Assembly: GCA_964607765.1 (NCBI GenBank)
Contig: CAZSNT010000013.1
Span: 31,963 to 95,962 of the forward strand
Direction: 5' to 3'
From: CAZSNT01 sp964607765
GTDB taxonomy: Bacteria; Verrucomicrobiota; Lentisphaeria; Oligosphaerales; JABHEG01
DNA: 64,000 bases
This document shows, piece after piece, positions 1-7,875 of this stretch. Position numbers and translations under genes: made by a program. The number at the start of each line of letters is the position of its first letter. The first letter of the stretch is position 1. The notes under the pieces are model-generated. The model saw only the letters and a program-made list of their open reading frames with translations, did not search any database and was not told the DNA's origin.

Positions 1-52
1 CATCCATAAATGGCAATGTGAGCAGACACGGAAGCTGACGAAAGGAAGCAGA

Positions 53-2785
53 ATGAAGAGAATCATCAGAACGAGTGTCGTCCTTCTCATCGGGTTTGCG
101 GTGTCGGGGCTGGCCGCCCCGAAGCCGTCTGGCAGCGCCCTGAACTGGCAGGAACTGCCGCCGCTGCCGGCCGCCGCGGGCCAAGCCGAGCAGATCGGCG
201 TGGCCGGACCGTTCGCCGGCGTGCACAACGACGCGCTCATCGTTGCGGGCGGCGCCAACTTCCCGGAAGGCCTGCCCTGGAACAAGCGCGAGGACGGCAC
301 CAGCCCGCCAAAAGTGTACCACGACGACATCTTCGTGCTGGTCAAGGACGGCGATTCCCACAAATGGATCGTGGCGGAAACGAAGCTGCCCGGCCCGATC
401 GGTTACGGCGTCTCGATCTCCACGCCCAACGGCGTGCTCTGCATCGGCGGCGAGTGGAAAACGGCGCCTGATGCCGAAGGCAAACAGACCATGTATCGCT
501 CCGACAAGGTCTATCGCCTGCTTTGGGATGCAGACGCCAAGGGAGTGGCGGTCGACGAGAGTCTGCCCCTGCTCCCCGACCCCGCGACCGCTCAGGCCGG
601 CGCCTTGATCGGCGACACGGTCTACGTAACGTGCGGCGATTTGGGTGCGGGCGCCACCACGGTGCTCTGGGCGCTGAACCTGAACGACCCGACCGCCTGG
701 GAACTGCTCCCCGACTGCCCCGGCCCGGCCCGCGTCCTGCCCATTGCCGCGGCTCAGCACGACGGCAGCGGTACAGAGCTGTTCCTGTTCAGCGGCCGCA
801 GGCCATACGACGGCGGCACCGAGTACCTGACCGACACCTGGAGCTACGATCCCGGAGCGAGGGCGTGGGAACGCCGCGCCGACATCGTGGTGGGCGGCCA
901 GCCACGCTGCGTCATGGCCGGTACGGGCGTCGCGAACGGCGCCAATCACGTCCTGGTCTTCGGCGGCGCCAACGGCCGGCTGTTCCAGAAACTGGCGCAC
1001 GATTTCCCGGCCGCGATCGCGGCTGCAACCGAAGCAGGCGACGCGGCACAAGCTGCGGCCGTCGAGGCGGAAAAGCTCGGCATTCTCAACGACCATCCCG
1101 GGTTCAGCCGCGACGTGCTCGCCTACCACGCGATCACCGACACGTGGGCAAAGGTCGGCACGATCGATGGCGACAGTCCCGTCACCACGGCCGCTGTACG
1201 CTGGGGCAAGAGTATCGTGATCCCGAGCGGCGAAAAGAGCCCCGGCATCCGTACCACGCAGGCGCTCATGGTCACGCCGGAACGCAAGGCCGCATTCGGC
1301 ACGCTCAACTACACCGTGCTCTTCATCTACCTCGCAGCCATCATCCTCAACGGCATGTACTTCTCGACCAAGATGAAGTCGACCGATGACTTCTTCAAAG
1401 CGGGCGGGCGCATCCCGTGGTGGGCCGCCGGGCTCAGCATCTTCGGCACGCAGCTCAGCGCGATCACGTTCATTGCGGTGCCCGCGTCGAGTTTCGCCAC
1501 CGACTGGAAACGCTTTGTGGGTTACGCGGGCATCCTCGCCGTAGCGCCGTTGGTGATCTTCCTGTTCCTGCCGTTCTACCGGCGGCTGAACGTCACCACC
1601 GCCTACGAGTACCTGGAAAAGCGGTTCAATGTCGTGGCCCGCACCTTCGCCAGTGTCATGTTCATCCTGCTCCAGTTCGGGCGCATCGGGATCGTGCTCT
1701 TGCTGCCGTCCATGGCCCTGTCCGTGGTCACCGGTATGAGCATCGACATGTGCATCGTGCTCATGGGTGGGCTGTGCATCCTCTACACCGTCATGGGCGG
1801 CATGGAAGCGGTGATCTGGACCGATGTGACACAGGTCTGCATCCTCGGTGGCGGCGCGATCCTCGCCCTGTTCATGATTCCGTTCAACGTGGCAGGCGGC
1901 TGGAACGGCATGGTCGACATCGCGGACGCGGCGAACAAGTTCCACCTGCTCGATTTCCGGTTCAGCTTCACCGAGGCCGCCTTCTTCGTCGTGCTGTTCG
2001 GCAGCTTCAGCCAGAACCTCATCAGTTACGGCACGGACCAGGCCGTCGTCCAGCGCTACCTGACCACGAAGGACGAGAAAGCCGCCGCGCGCAGTATCTG
2101 GCTCAACGCGCTGATATCCATCCCGGCCGGCATGCTGTTCCTGGGCATCGGTTCGGCGCTGTTCGCGTTCTACAGCTCGCACCCAGCCGCACTCGACTTC
2201 AGCTTGGCCAAGAACGACGCGCTCTTCCCGCTGTTCATCGTCACGCAATTGCCCGCCGGCATCGCGGGGTTGCTCATTGCCGGCGTCTTCGCCGCGTCCA
2301 TGTCCAGCCTGGACAGCTCCATGAACAGCGTCGCGGCCGCGGTGACCACCGACTTCTACCGACGCTTCGGCGGGGATGTCAGTGAGAAGGCCTGCCTGCG
2401 CCTGGCCCGTATCGCCACGGTCACCGTCGGTGGGCTCGGGACCGCGTTCGCACTGGTCATGGCACACTCCGGCATCAAGTCGCTTTGGGACACGTTTGCC
2501 GGCATGCTCGGGTTGTTCGGGGGCGGTTTGGGCGGGCTCTTCCTGCTCGCGATCTTCACACGCCGCGCCCACGGCAAGGGCGCCGTGGTCGGGCTGATAG
2601 CCAGCGGCGTCGTGCAGTACCTGATCAAAACGCGCACGGGCATTCACCCGTGGTTTTTCGCCTTCACCGGTATCGCCAGCTGCATGATCCTCGGCTACCT
2701 GGCCAGCATCATCATCCCCGAGAAGAAGAAGTCGATCGACGGACTCACGATCTACACACTGAACGGGGGCAGCAGCGCGGAATGA
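53..2785 (+). CDS. Kelch (NanM-type mutarotase)-sodium/solute symporter fusion
   Basis: This protein probably converts sialic acid anomers outside the membrane and imports the product with Na+. A signal-like hydrophobic segment covers residues 4-21. Residues about 25-410 are a six-bladed kelch propeller, with repeated FGGANG and IVAGGANFP-type turns, of the N-acetylneuraminate epimerase or cyclically permuted mutarotase family. From residue about 415 to the end there are roughly 13 hydrophobic helices of the SSS family, with FFKAGGRIPWWAAG and TAYEYLEKRF typical of that family. An SSS N-terminus normally lies outside, which fits a periplasmic propeller. AAAGGAAG precedes the ATG. The stop overlaps the next start as ATGA. 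A second copy of this architecture lies at 11692. The sialic acid substrate is inferred from neighbouring sialidase and lyase genes. Confidence 0.9.
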   Translation: MKRIIRTSVVLLIGFAVSGLAAPKPSGSALNWQELPPLPAAAGQAEQIGVAGPFAGVHNDALIVAGGANFPEGLPWNKREDGTSPPKVYHDDIFVLVKDGDSHKWIVAETKLPGPIGYGVSISTPNGVLCIGGEWKTAPDAEGKQTMYRSDKVYRLLWDADAKGVAVDESLPLLPDPATAQAGALIGDTVYVTCGDLGAGATTVLWALNLNDPTAWELLPDCPGPARVLPIAAAQHDGSGTELFLFSGRRPYDGGTEYLTDTWSYDPGARAWERRADIVVGGQPRCVMAGTGVANGANHVLVFGGANGRLFQKLAHDFPAAIAAATEAGDAAQAAAVEAEKLGILNDHPGFSRDVLAYHAITDTWAKVGTIDGDSPVTTAAVRWGKSIVIPSGEKSPGIRTTQALMVTPERKAAFGTLNYTVLFIYLAAIILNGMYFSTKMKSTDDFFKAGGRIPWWAAGLSIFGTQLSAITFIAVPASSFATDWKRFVGYAGILAVAPLVIFLFLPFYRRLNVTTAYEYLEKRFNVVARTFASVMFILLQFGRIGIVLLLPSMALSVVTGMSIDMCIVLMGGLCILYTVMGGMEAVIWTDVTQVCILGGGAILALFMIPFNVAGGWNGMVDIADAANKFHLLDFRFSFTEAAFFVVLFGSFSQNLISYGTDQAVVQRYLTTKDEKAAARSIWLNALISIPAGMLFLGIGSALFAFYSSHPAALDFSLAKNDALFPLFIVTQLPAGIAGLLIAGVFAASMSSLDSSMNSVAAAVTTDFYRRFGGDVSEKACLRLARIATVTVGGLGTAFALVMAHSGIKSLWDTFAGMLGLFGGGLGGLFLLAIFTRRAHGKGAVVGLIASGVVQYLIKTRTGIHPWFFAFTGIASCMILGYLASIIIPEKKKSIDGLTIYTLNGGSSAE

Positions 2786-3855
2786 CTCCCAGGCAGAGAG
2801 TACTGACGGCCCTGAACCACGAGCGCCCTGACCGGGCGCCGCGGTTCTACCGTGACGTTCCGGAAGTGCGCGAGCGACTGCTTCGCGACCTGGAGCTCGC
2901 GGACAGCGAAGCGTTGTTCCGCCGCTTCGGCGTCGATTTCCGCTGGGTCACGCCCGTTCACACCGGCCCGCTGCTCGACGGGCCCGGGCCGGATCGGCGC
3001 CGTGACATCTGGGGTGTGGAATACAAATATGTCCGATTCGACGAAGCCGACGGGTATTGGGAGCCGGTCACCCGGCCCATGCAGGACTGGACCGACCCAA
3101 GTCAGCTCGACGACTGGCCGTGGCCCAGCCCGGACGATTTCGACTTCTCATCTCTCGCCGACGACTGCGACCGGCATGCGGAGTTCGCAATCATGACGGG
3201 GCCCGGGTTCGCTTCGCCCGGCCTGTTGCAGTGCCCGATCCAGAGCCTGGTCGGCGAGGAACAGAGCCTGATCCTGCCGTTGCTGGACCCGGACTTCTTC
3301 ACGGCGCTTGTCCGGAAAACGCTCGAGTTCCAGCTCCCGTTCATCGACCGAATGCTCGAGGCGGCGGGTGGGCGCGTCGCCTTTTTCCGGATCGGCGACG
3401 ACTTCGGGACACAGAACGGATTGGTGATGTCGCCGCAGATGTGGCGTGAACACATCGCCCCGGGGCTGCGTGCCATGGCTGACGTGGCGAAGCAGCACGG
3501 AGCGCACTACTACCAGCATTCGTGCGGCGCCGTGCGCCAGCTGATCCCCGACCTCATCGACATTGGCGTCGAAGTCCTCGACCCCCTGCAGGTGACGGCC
3601 ACCGGAATGGTCCCTGCCGAGCTCAAGGCTGAGTTCGGCGGCCGGCTGTGCTTCTCCGGCGGCGTCGACGAGATGCACCTGCTGCGCGAGGGGACTCCCA
3701 CGCAGGTCCGGGCTGCGGTGTTCGCACTGCTGGACGATATGACTGACGAAGGCGGCTTCTTCCTCGGCCCCACGCACAACTTCCAGGCCGACGTCCCGAC
3801 CGCCAATATCGTCGCCATGTACGATGCGGCCGATGAATGGGAGGCGCGTCAATGA
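2782..3855 (+). CDS. UroD-family methyltransferase-like protein, HSCG type
   Basis: A 357-residue member of the uroporphyrinogen decarboxylase superfamily. The opening TPRQRVLTALNHERPDRAP is typical of the non-heme branch that contains MtaA, MtbA and CmuA corrinoid methyltransferases. The HSCG motif near residue 250 resembles the zinc-binding His-x-Cys of those enzymes, and a further Cys follows in LCFSGGVD. The start at 2782 is chosen because it forms an ATGA overlap with the upstream transporter; a longer in-frame extension would run inside that gene. The stop overlaps the next sulfatase start in the same way. No corrinoid protein is encoded nearby, so the methyl donor or acceptor is unknown. 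A role in removing or moving methyl groups on modified sugars is only a guess. Heme synthesis is unlikely given the operon context. Confidence 0.8.
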   Translation: MTPRQRVLTALNHERPDRAPRFYRDVPEVRERLLRDLELADSEALFRRFGVDFRWVTPVHTGPLLDGPGPDRRRDIWGVEYKYVRFDEADGYWEPVTRPMQDWTDPSQLDDWPWPSPDDFDFSSLADDCDRHAEFAIMTGPGFASPGLLQCPIQSLVGEEQSLILPLLDPDFFTALVRKTLEFQLPFIDRMLEAAGGRVAFFRIGDDFGTQNGLVMSPQMWREHIAPGLRAMADVAKQHGAHYYQHSCGAVRQLIPDLIDIGVEVLDPLQVTATGMVPAELKAEFGGRLCFSGGVDEMHLLREGTPTQVRAAVFALLDDMTDEGGFFLGPTHNFQADVPTANIVAMYDAADEWEARQ

Positions 3856-5270
3856 CGACCCCCAACATCATCCTCGTAATGGCCGATGATCTCGGATACG
3901 GCGACGTCGCCTACAACGGCAACGCCACTGTGCGGACTCCGCACCTCGATCAGATGGCCGACGAGGGGCTGCGGTTCGACCGGTTCTATGCGGCCGCCCC
4001 GGTCTGTTCGCCGACCCGCGGCAGTTGCCTGACAGGCCGGCACCCGTACCGGTACGGCATTGTCTGGGCTGGTGAGTATCCCCTGCCCCAGGGCGAAGTC
4101 ACGCTGGCACAGGTTCTGAAGACAGCCGGATACGCGACCGGGCACTTCGGCAAGTGGCACGTCGGCAACCTGAGCCGGACCCTCAAGCAATCCGAGTTCC
4201 CGAACGAGCTCGACAATGCGAACTACGCACCGCCGTGGGAACGCGGCTTCGACGAGTGTTTCAGTACCGAATCCATGGTGCCGCTCTACAACCCCTATTA
4301 CCACGTCGGCGGCAAGTACGGCACGGACGACTACCGGCACGTCCAGACCGAACCGGTCGCCTGCGACCAGCGCACGGGCGGCCACCGTTGGAGCGCCAGT
4401 TACTGGACCGGCCCAGGACAGATGGTCGACGACTGGCTCGCCGGCGACGATGCCGAGCATATCGTCACCCGCGCCCTGGATTTCATCGAGCGCAAGACGG
4501 TCGACGACACGGCATTCCTTGCCCTCGTCTGGTTCCACACACCTCACACACCGGTGGTGGCCGGCGACGAAGACCGGGCAATCTACGACGAGCTGTCCGT
4601 CGACGGGCAGCACTGGTTCGGCTGCATCACCGCCATGGACAGGCAGATCGGGCGGCTGCGTTCCGAGCTCGAACGGCTGGGGATCGCGGACAACACGCTC
4701 CTGTGGTTCTGCAGCGACAACGGCCCGTCCTACATCCACGACTGGAACTCGGCCGGCCCGCTGCGCGGCGGCAAGGCCACGCTTTGGGAAGGCGGCATCC
4801 GCGTCCCGGCCTCGCTCGTCTGGCCCGCCCGTTTTCCGGACCACCGGGTCATCAACGCACCGGTCTGCACCAGCGATTTCTACCCCACACTGCTCAACAT
4901 CGCCGGAATCGAGATGCCGAACCAGCCGCCGCTGGACGGCATCGACGTCATGCCGCTGCTCACCGGCGAACTCGATCAACGCCCGACACCCATCTGTTTC
5001 CAGTCCGTAACCCGGAGCGGCGACAGCTCACTTGCGGACTCCGCAACGCGCCAGTACGCCGTGGTCGACAACCGCGCCAAGCTCGCGAGCTTCGACACCG
5101 GCGCCACCTGGCAGCTTTACGACCTGGACCACGACAGCGGCGAGACCACGGACATCGCCGCACAGCGCCCCGATCGCGTCGACGCTCTGCGCGGCCCGTT
5201 CGAACGGTGGCTCGCGGCCTGTGCACGCAGCGCGGCGGGAGCCGACTACGCGGATCAGGAGGCACGATGA
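3852..5270 (+). CDS. Cytoplasmic type I sulfatase
   Basis: A 472-residue arylsulfatase-superfamily enzyme that should hydrolyse a sulfate ester. The formylglycine site CSPTRGSCLTG starts at Cys52, and the N-terminal metal site is IILVMADDLGYGD. HFGKWHVG and a C-terminal FCSDNGPS are further family motifs. The start at 3852 is chosen over an ATG 15 bases upstream because it makes an ATGA overlap with the UroD-like gene. No signal peptide is present and no in-frame extension could supply one, so action in the cytoplasm on imported sulfated sugar is inferred. Activity requires a formylglycine-generating or anaerobic sulfatase maturase, which is not in this window. Confidence 0.88.
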   Translation: MTTPNIILVMADDLGYGDVAYNGNATVRTPHLDQMADEGLRFDRFYAAAPVCSPTRGSCLTGRHPYRYGIVWAGEYPLPQGEVTLAQVLKTAGYATGHFGKWHVGNLSRTLKQSEFPNELDNANYAPPWERGFDECFSTESMVPLYNPYYHVGGKYGTDDYRHVQTEPVACDQRTGGHRWSASYWTGPGQMVDDWLAGDDAEHIVTRALDFIERKTVDDTAFLALVWFHTPHTPVVAGDEDRAIYDELSVDGQHWFGCITAMDRQIGRLRSELERLGIADNTLLWFCSDNGPSYIHDWNSAGPLRGGKATLWEGGIRVPASLVWPARFPDHRVINAPVCTSDFYPTLLNIAGIEMPNQPPLDGIDVMPLLTGELDQRPTPICFQSVTRSGDSSLADSATRQYAVVDNRAKLASFDTGATWQLYDLDHDSGETTDIAAQRPDRVDALRGPFERWLAACARSAAGADYADQEAR

Positions 5271-7873
5271 GAACACGCATACACCGCAACCGTTCCACGG
5301 TCGTGCTCACGCTGCTCCTGTTGGCATCGGCCTGCTGCCAGCCCATCGCGACTGCGCAGGCGCAAGCCGGGACTCGCCCGAACATCCTGTTCATTGCCGT
5401 GGACGACTGGAATGACTGGGTGGGGTGCCTCGGCAATGGCCAGGCGATCACGCCGAATATGGACCGGCTGGCCGCACGCGGCATGCTGTTCACCAACGCG
5501 CACTGTGCCGCGCCGGTCTGCAATCCCTCGCGCGCCGCTGTGCTCACCGGGCTCTTCCCGGATATGACCGGCGTCTACAACAACAGTCACGTCCTGCGCC
5601 GCAAGAAGCCTGATGTCGTCACCTTGCCGCAGGTCTTCCGGCAGCACGGCTACCACGTTGCGGGGGGCGGCAAGATCTTCCACGACGTGCCGCCGCATTG
5701 CCACGACCCCGCGAGCTGGGACGAGTATTTCTGGTGGAACGAGCACGGCCCGAAAGGCGGCAAAGCGGGCGATCGCTGGCGCAGCCCCTACAGCATCCCG
5801 CCGGACCCCGAGCCGGCCAAGCGACCGTCGAAGCAGATCACGGCGATCACGAAGCGCAATTTCGATTGGGGCCCCGTCGAGCAACCGGAAACGGACTGGC
5901 CGGACCGTAAGGTCGCCGACTGGGCTGCGCAGTTCCTTCGCGCCGAGCAGACAGAGCCGTTCTTCCTCGCCGTGGGCATCTTCCGGCCGCATGTCCCCTG
6001 GTTCAATCCGCCCAAGTACTTCGACATGTACCCGCTGGAAGACATCCGGCTGCCAGCCGTCAAGGACGACGATCTGGAGGATCTGGGCGAGTGGGCGCGG
6101 AAGCGTGCCTTGGACCGCAGCTCGAAGCATGACAGAGTCGTGGAATTCGGCGAGTGGCGGGGCGCCGTCCAGGCGTACCTGGCCAGCATCAGCTTCAGCG
6201 ACGCCATGCTGGGCCGCGTCCTCGACGCCCTCGACGCCGGGCCTAACCGCGAGAACACGATCGTTGTGCTTTGGTCCGACCACGGCTACCACTTGGGCGA
6301 GAAGGGGCACTGGCACAAGCAGACGCTCTGGGAACGGTCGACCCGCGTCCCGCTGTTGGCCGTGGTGCCGGGTGTCACCGAGCCCGGCTCGCGCTGCGCC
6401 CGGCCTGTCAACCTGGTTGACCTCTATCCCACCCTCCTCGAACTCACGGGGCTGCCGCTTCGCCAAGGACTCGCGGGCCGGAGCCTGGTGCCACTGCTGA
6501 AGGTGCCGGACGCGCCACGCGGCCGCCCGTCCCTGACCACCTACGCCCCCGGGAGCTACGCCGTTCGCGACGAGCGCTGGCGCTACATCCGCTACAACAC
6601 GGGCGAAGAAGAGCTCTACGACATGCGAAGCGACCCGAACGAATGGCGGAACCTGGCTGCCCAACCGTCAGTTGCCGACCACAAGAGGCGGTTGGCCCAT
6701 TGGATCGATCAACTCACAAACACGAAACACAGCGAGGCCAAGATGGACAGTCAGAAGCCCAACACGTCCCCGCAAGCAGCTGGCGCCCCCAGCACGATCA
6801 CAGCAGGAGAAGGTGTGCCCCGGGTTGTGTTCGAGCGGGGAAATGAGTTCGGGTATCGCATTCCGGCGTTGACCGTCAGCAAGGCGGGTACACTGCTGGC
6901 ATTCTGTGAGCAGCGCGTCGGCGGTGTCCACGACCATGCTCAGAACGACATCGTGTTGCGCCGCAGTGCGGATGGCGGCCAGAGCTGGGGCGGTCTGCAG
7001 GTAGTGCACGAGGATGGGAAGAACGTACTCGTCAATCCGTGTGTCGCCATCCTCGACTCGGGCCGCATCCTGCTGATGTTCCAGCGTTTCCCGGCCGGCT
7101 ACCACGCGCGCGCCGGCGGCCACATGAAGCTGCTGAGTGCCGGCCTGGAAGGTGACACCATCTCCCGCACACTCGTCATGCACAGCGACGACGACGGCGT
7201 CACCTGGTCATCCCCCCGCGACGTCACGCGGCAAACGCGCCGGCCGCACGCGATCTCAACGGCCAGCGGGCCGGGGGTCGGGATCGTGCTCGAGCACGGC
7301 CCGAAGCCGGGCCGCATCATCATGCCGACGAATGAGGGGTGGTGGGAAGGCAAGAACCGCAAGTTCCAGGTCTACGCCTGCTACTCGGACGACAACGGGC
7401 AGAGCTGGCAGATGGGCGCGCCGGCTCCGGACAGCGACACGGGACACGGCAACGAGGTGCAGATGGTCGAATTGGGCGACGGCTCGGTCCTGCTGAACTC
7501 CCGCTCGCATCAAGGTAAGGGCTGCCGCAAACTCGCGGTCTCAACCGACGCCGGAGAGACGTGGAGCCAGATCCGGGACGCGGAAGACCTGCCTGAACCC
7601 CGCTGCATGGGAAGCACCATCCTCGTGCCGGGCAGAGAGACCGATCCGGACATGCTCCTGTTCAGTTGCCCCGGCACCAAGAAAGGCCGTGTGAAAGGCA
7701 CCATCCGCATGAGCAGGGACGGGGGGCAAACCTGGCCCATCGCCAGACTGGTCGAGCCCGGTGCGTTCGCCTACTCGTGCCTGACCCTACTCCCTGACGG
7801 CGACATCGGCCTGCTCTACGAGAACGGATACAAGCGAATCGTTTTCAAACGCGTCAAGATGGGGGACCTCTGA
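5267..7873 (+). CDS. Secreted sulfatase-sialidase fusion
   Basis: An 868-residue two-enzyme protein. Residues about 10-40 form a signal peptide ending in an Ala-rich stretch. Residues about 45-485 are an iduronate-2-sulfatase-like sulfatase with RPNILFIAVDDWNDW and the Cys-type site CNPSRAAVLTG. From residue 493 onward is a sialidase-type propeller with YRIP near residue 530 and several Asp boxes (SADGGQSW, SDDNGQSW, SRDGGQTW). The start at 5267 forms an ATGA overlap with the previous gene. An in-frame ATG at 6743, preceded by GCGAGG, sits exactly at the domain boundary and could be an old or alternative start for the sialidase. A fused sulfatase and sialidase suggests sulfated sialoglycans as substrate. 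That is inference; each domain assignment is firm. Confidence 0.9.
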   Translation: MRTRIHRNRSTVVLTLLLLASACCQPIATAQAQAGTRPNILFIAVDDWNDWVGCLGNGQAITPNMDRLAARGMLFTNAHCAAPVCNPSRAAVLTGLFPDMTGVYNNSHVLRRKKPDVVTLPQVFRQHGYHVAGGGKIFHDVPPHCHDPASWDEYFWWNEHGPKGGKAGDRWRSPYSIPPDPEPAKRPSKQITAITKRNFDWGPVEQPETDWPDRKVADWAAQFLRAEQTEPFFLAVGIFRPHVPWFNPPKYFDMYPLEDIRLPAVKDDDLEDLGEWARKRALDRSSKHDRVVEFGEWRGAVQAYLASISFSDAMLGRVLDALDAGPNRENTIVVLWSDHGYHLGEKGHWHKQTLWERSTRVPLLAVVPGVTEPGSRCARPVNLVDLYPTLLELTGLPLRQGLAGRSLVPLLKVPDAPRGRPSLTTYAPGSYAVRDERWRYIRYNTGEEELYDMRSDPNEWRNLAAQPSVADHKRRLAHWIDQLTNTKHSEAKMDSQKPNTSPQAAGAPSTITAGEGVPRVVFERGNEFGYRIPALTVSKAGTLLAFCEQRVGGVHDHAQNDIVLRRSADGGQSWGGLQVVHEDGKNVLVNPCVAILDSGRILLMFQRFPAGYHARAGGHMKLLSAGLEGDTISRTLVMHSDDDGVTWSSPRDVTRQTRRPHAISTASGPGVGIVLEHGPKPGRIIMPTNEGWWEGKNRKFQVYACYSDDNGQSWQMGAPAPDSDTGHGNEVQMVELGDGSVLLNSRSHQGKGCRKLAVSTDAGETWSQIRDAEDLPEPRCMGSTILVPGRETDPDMLLFSCPGTKKGRVKGTIRMSRDGGQTWPIARLVEPGAFAYSCLTLLPDGDIGLLYENGYKRIVFKRVKMGDL

Positions 7874-7875
7874 CT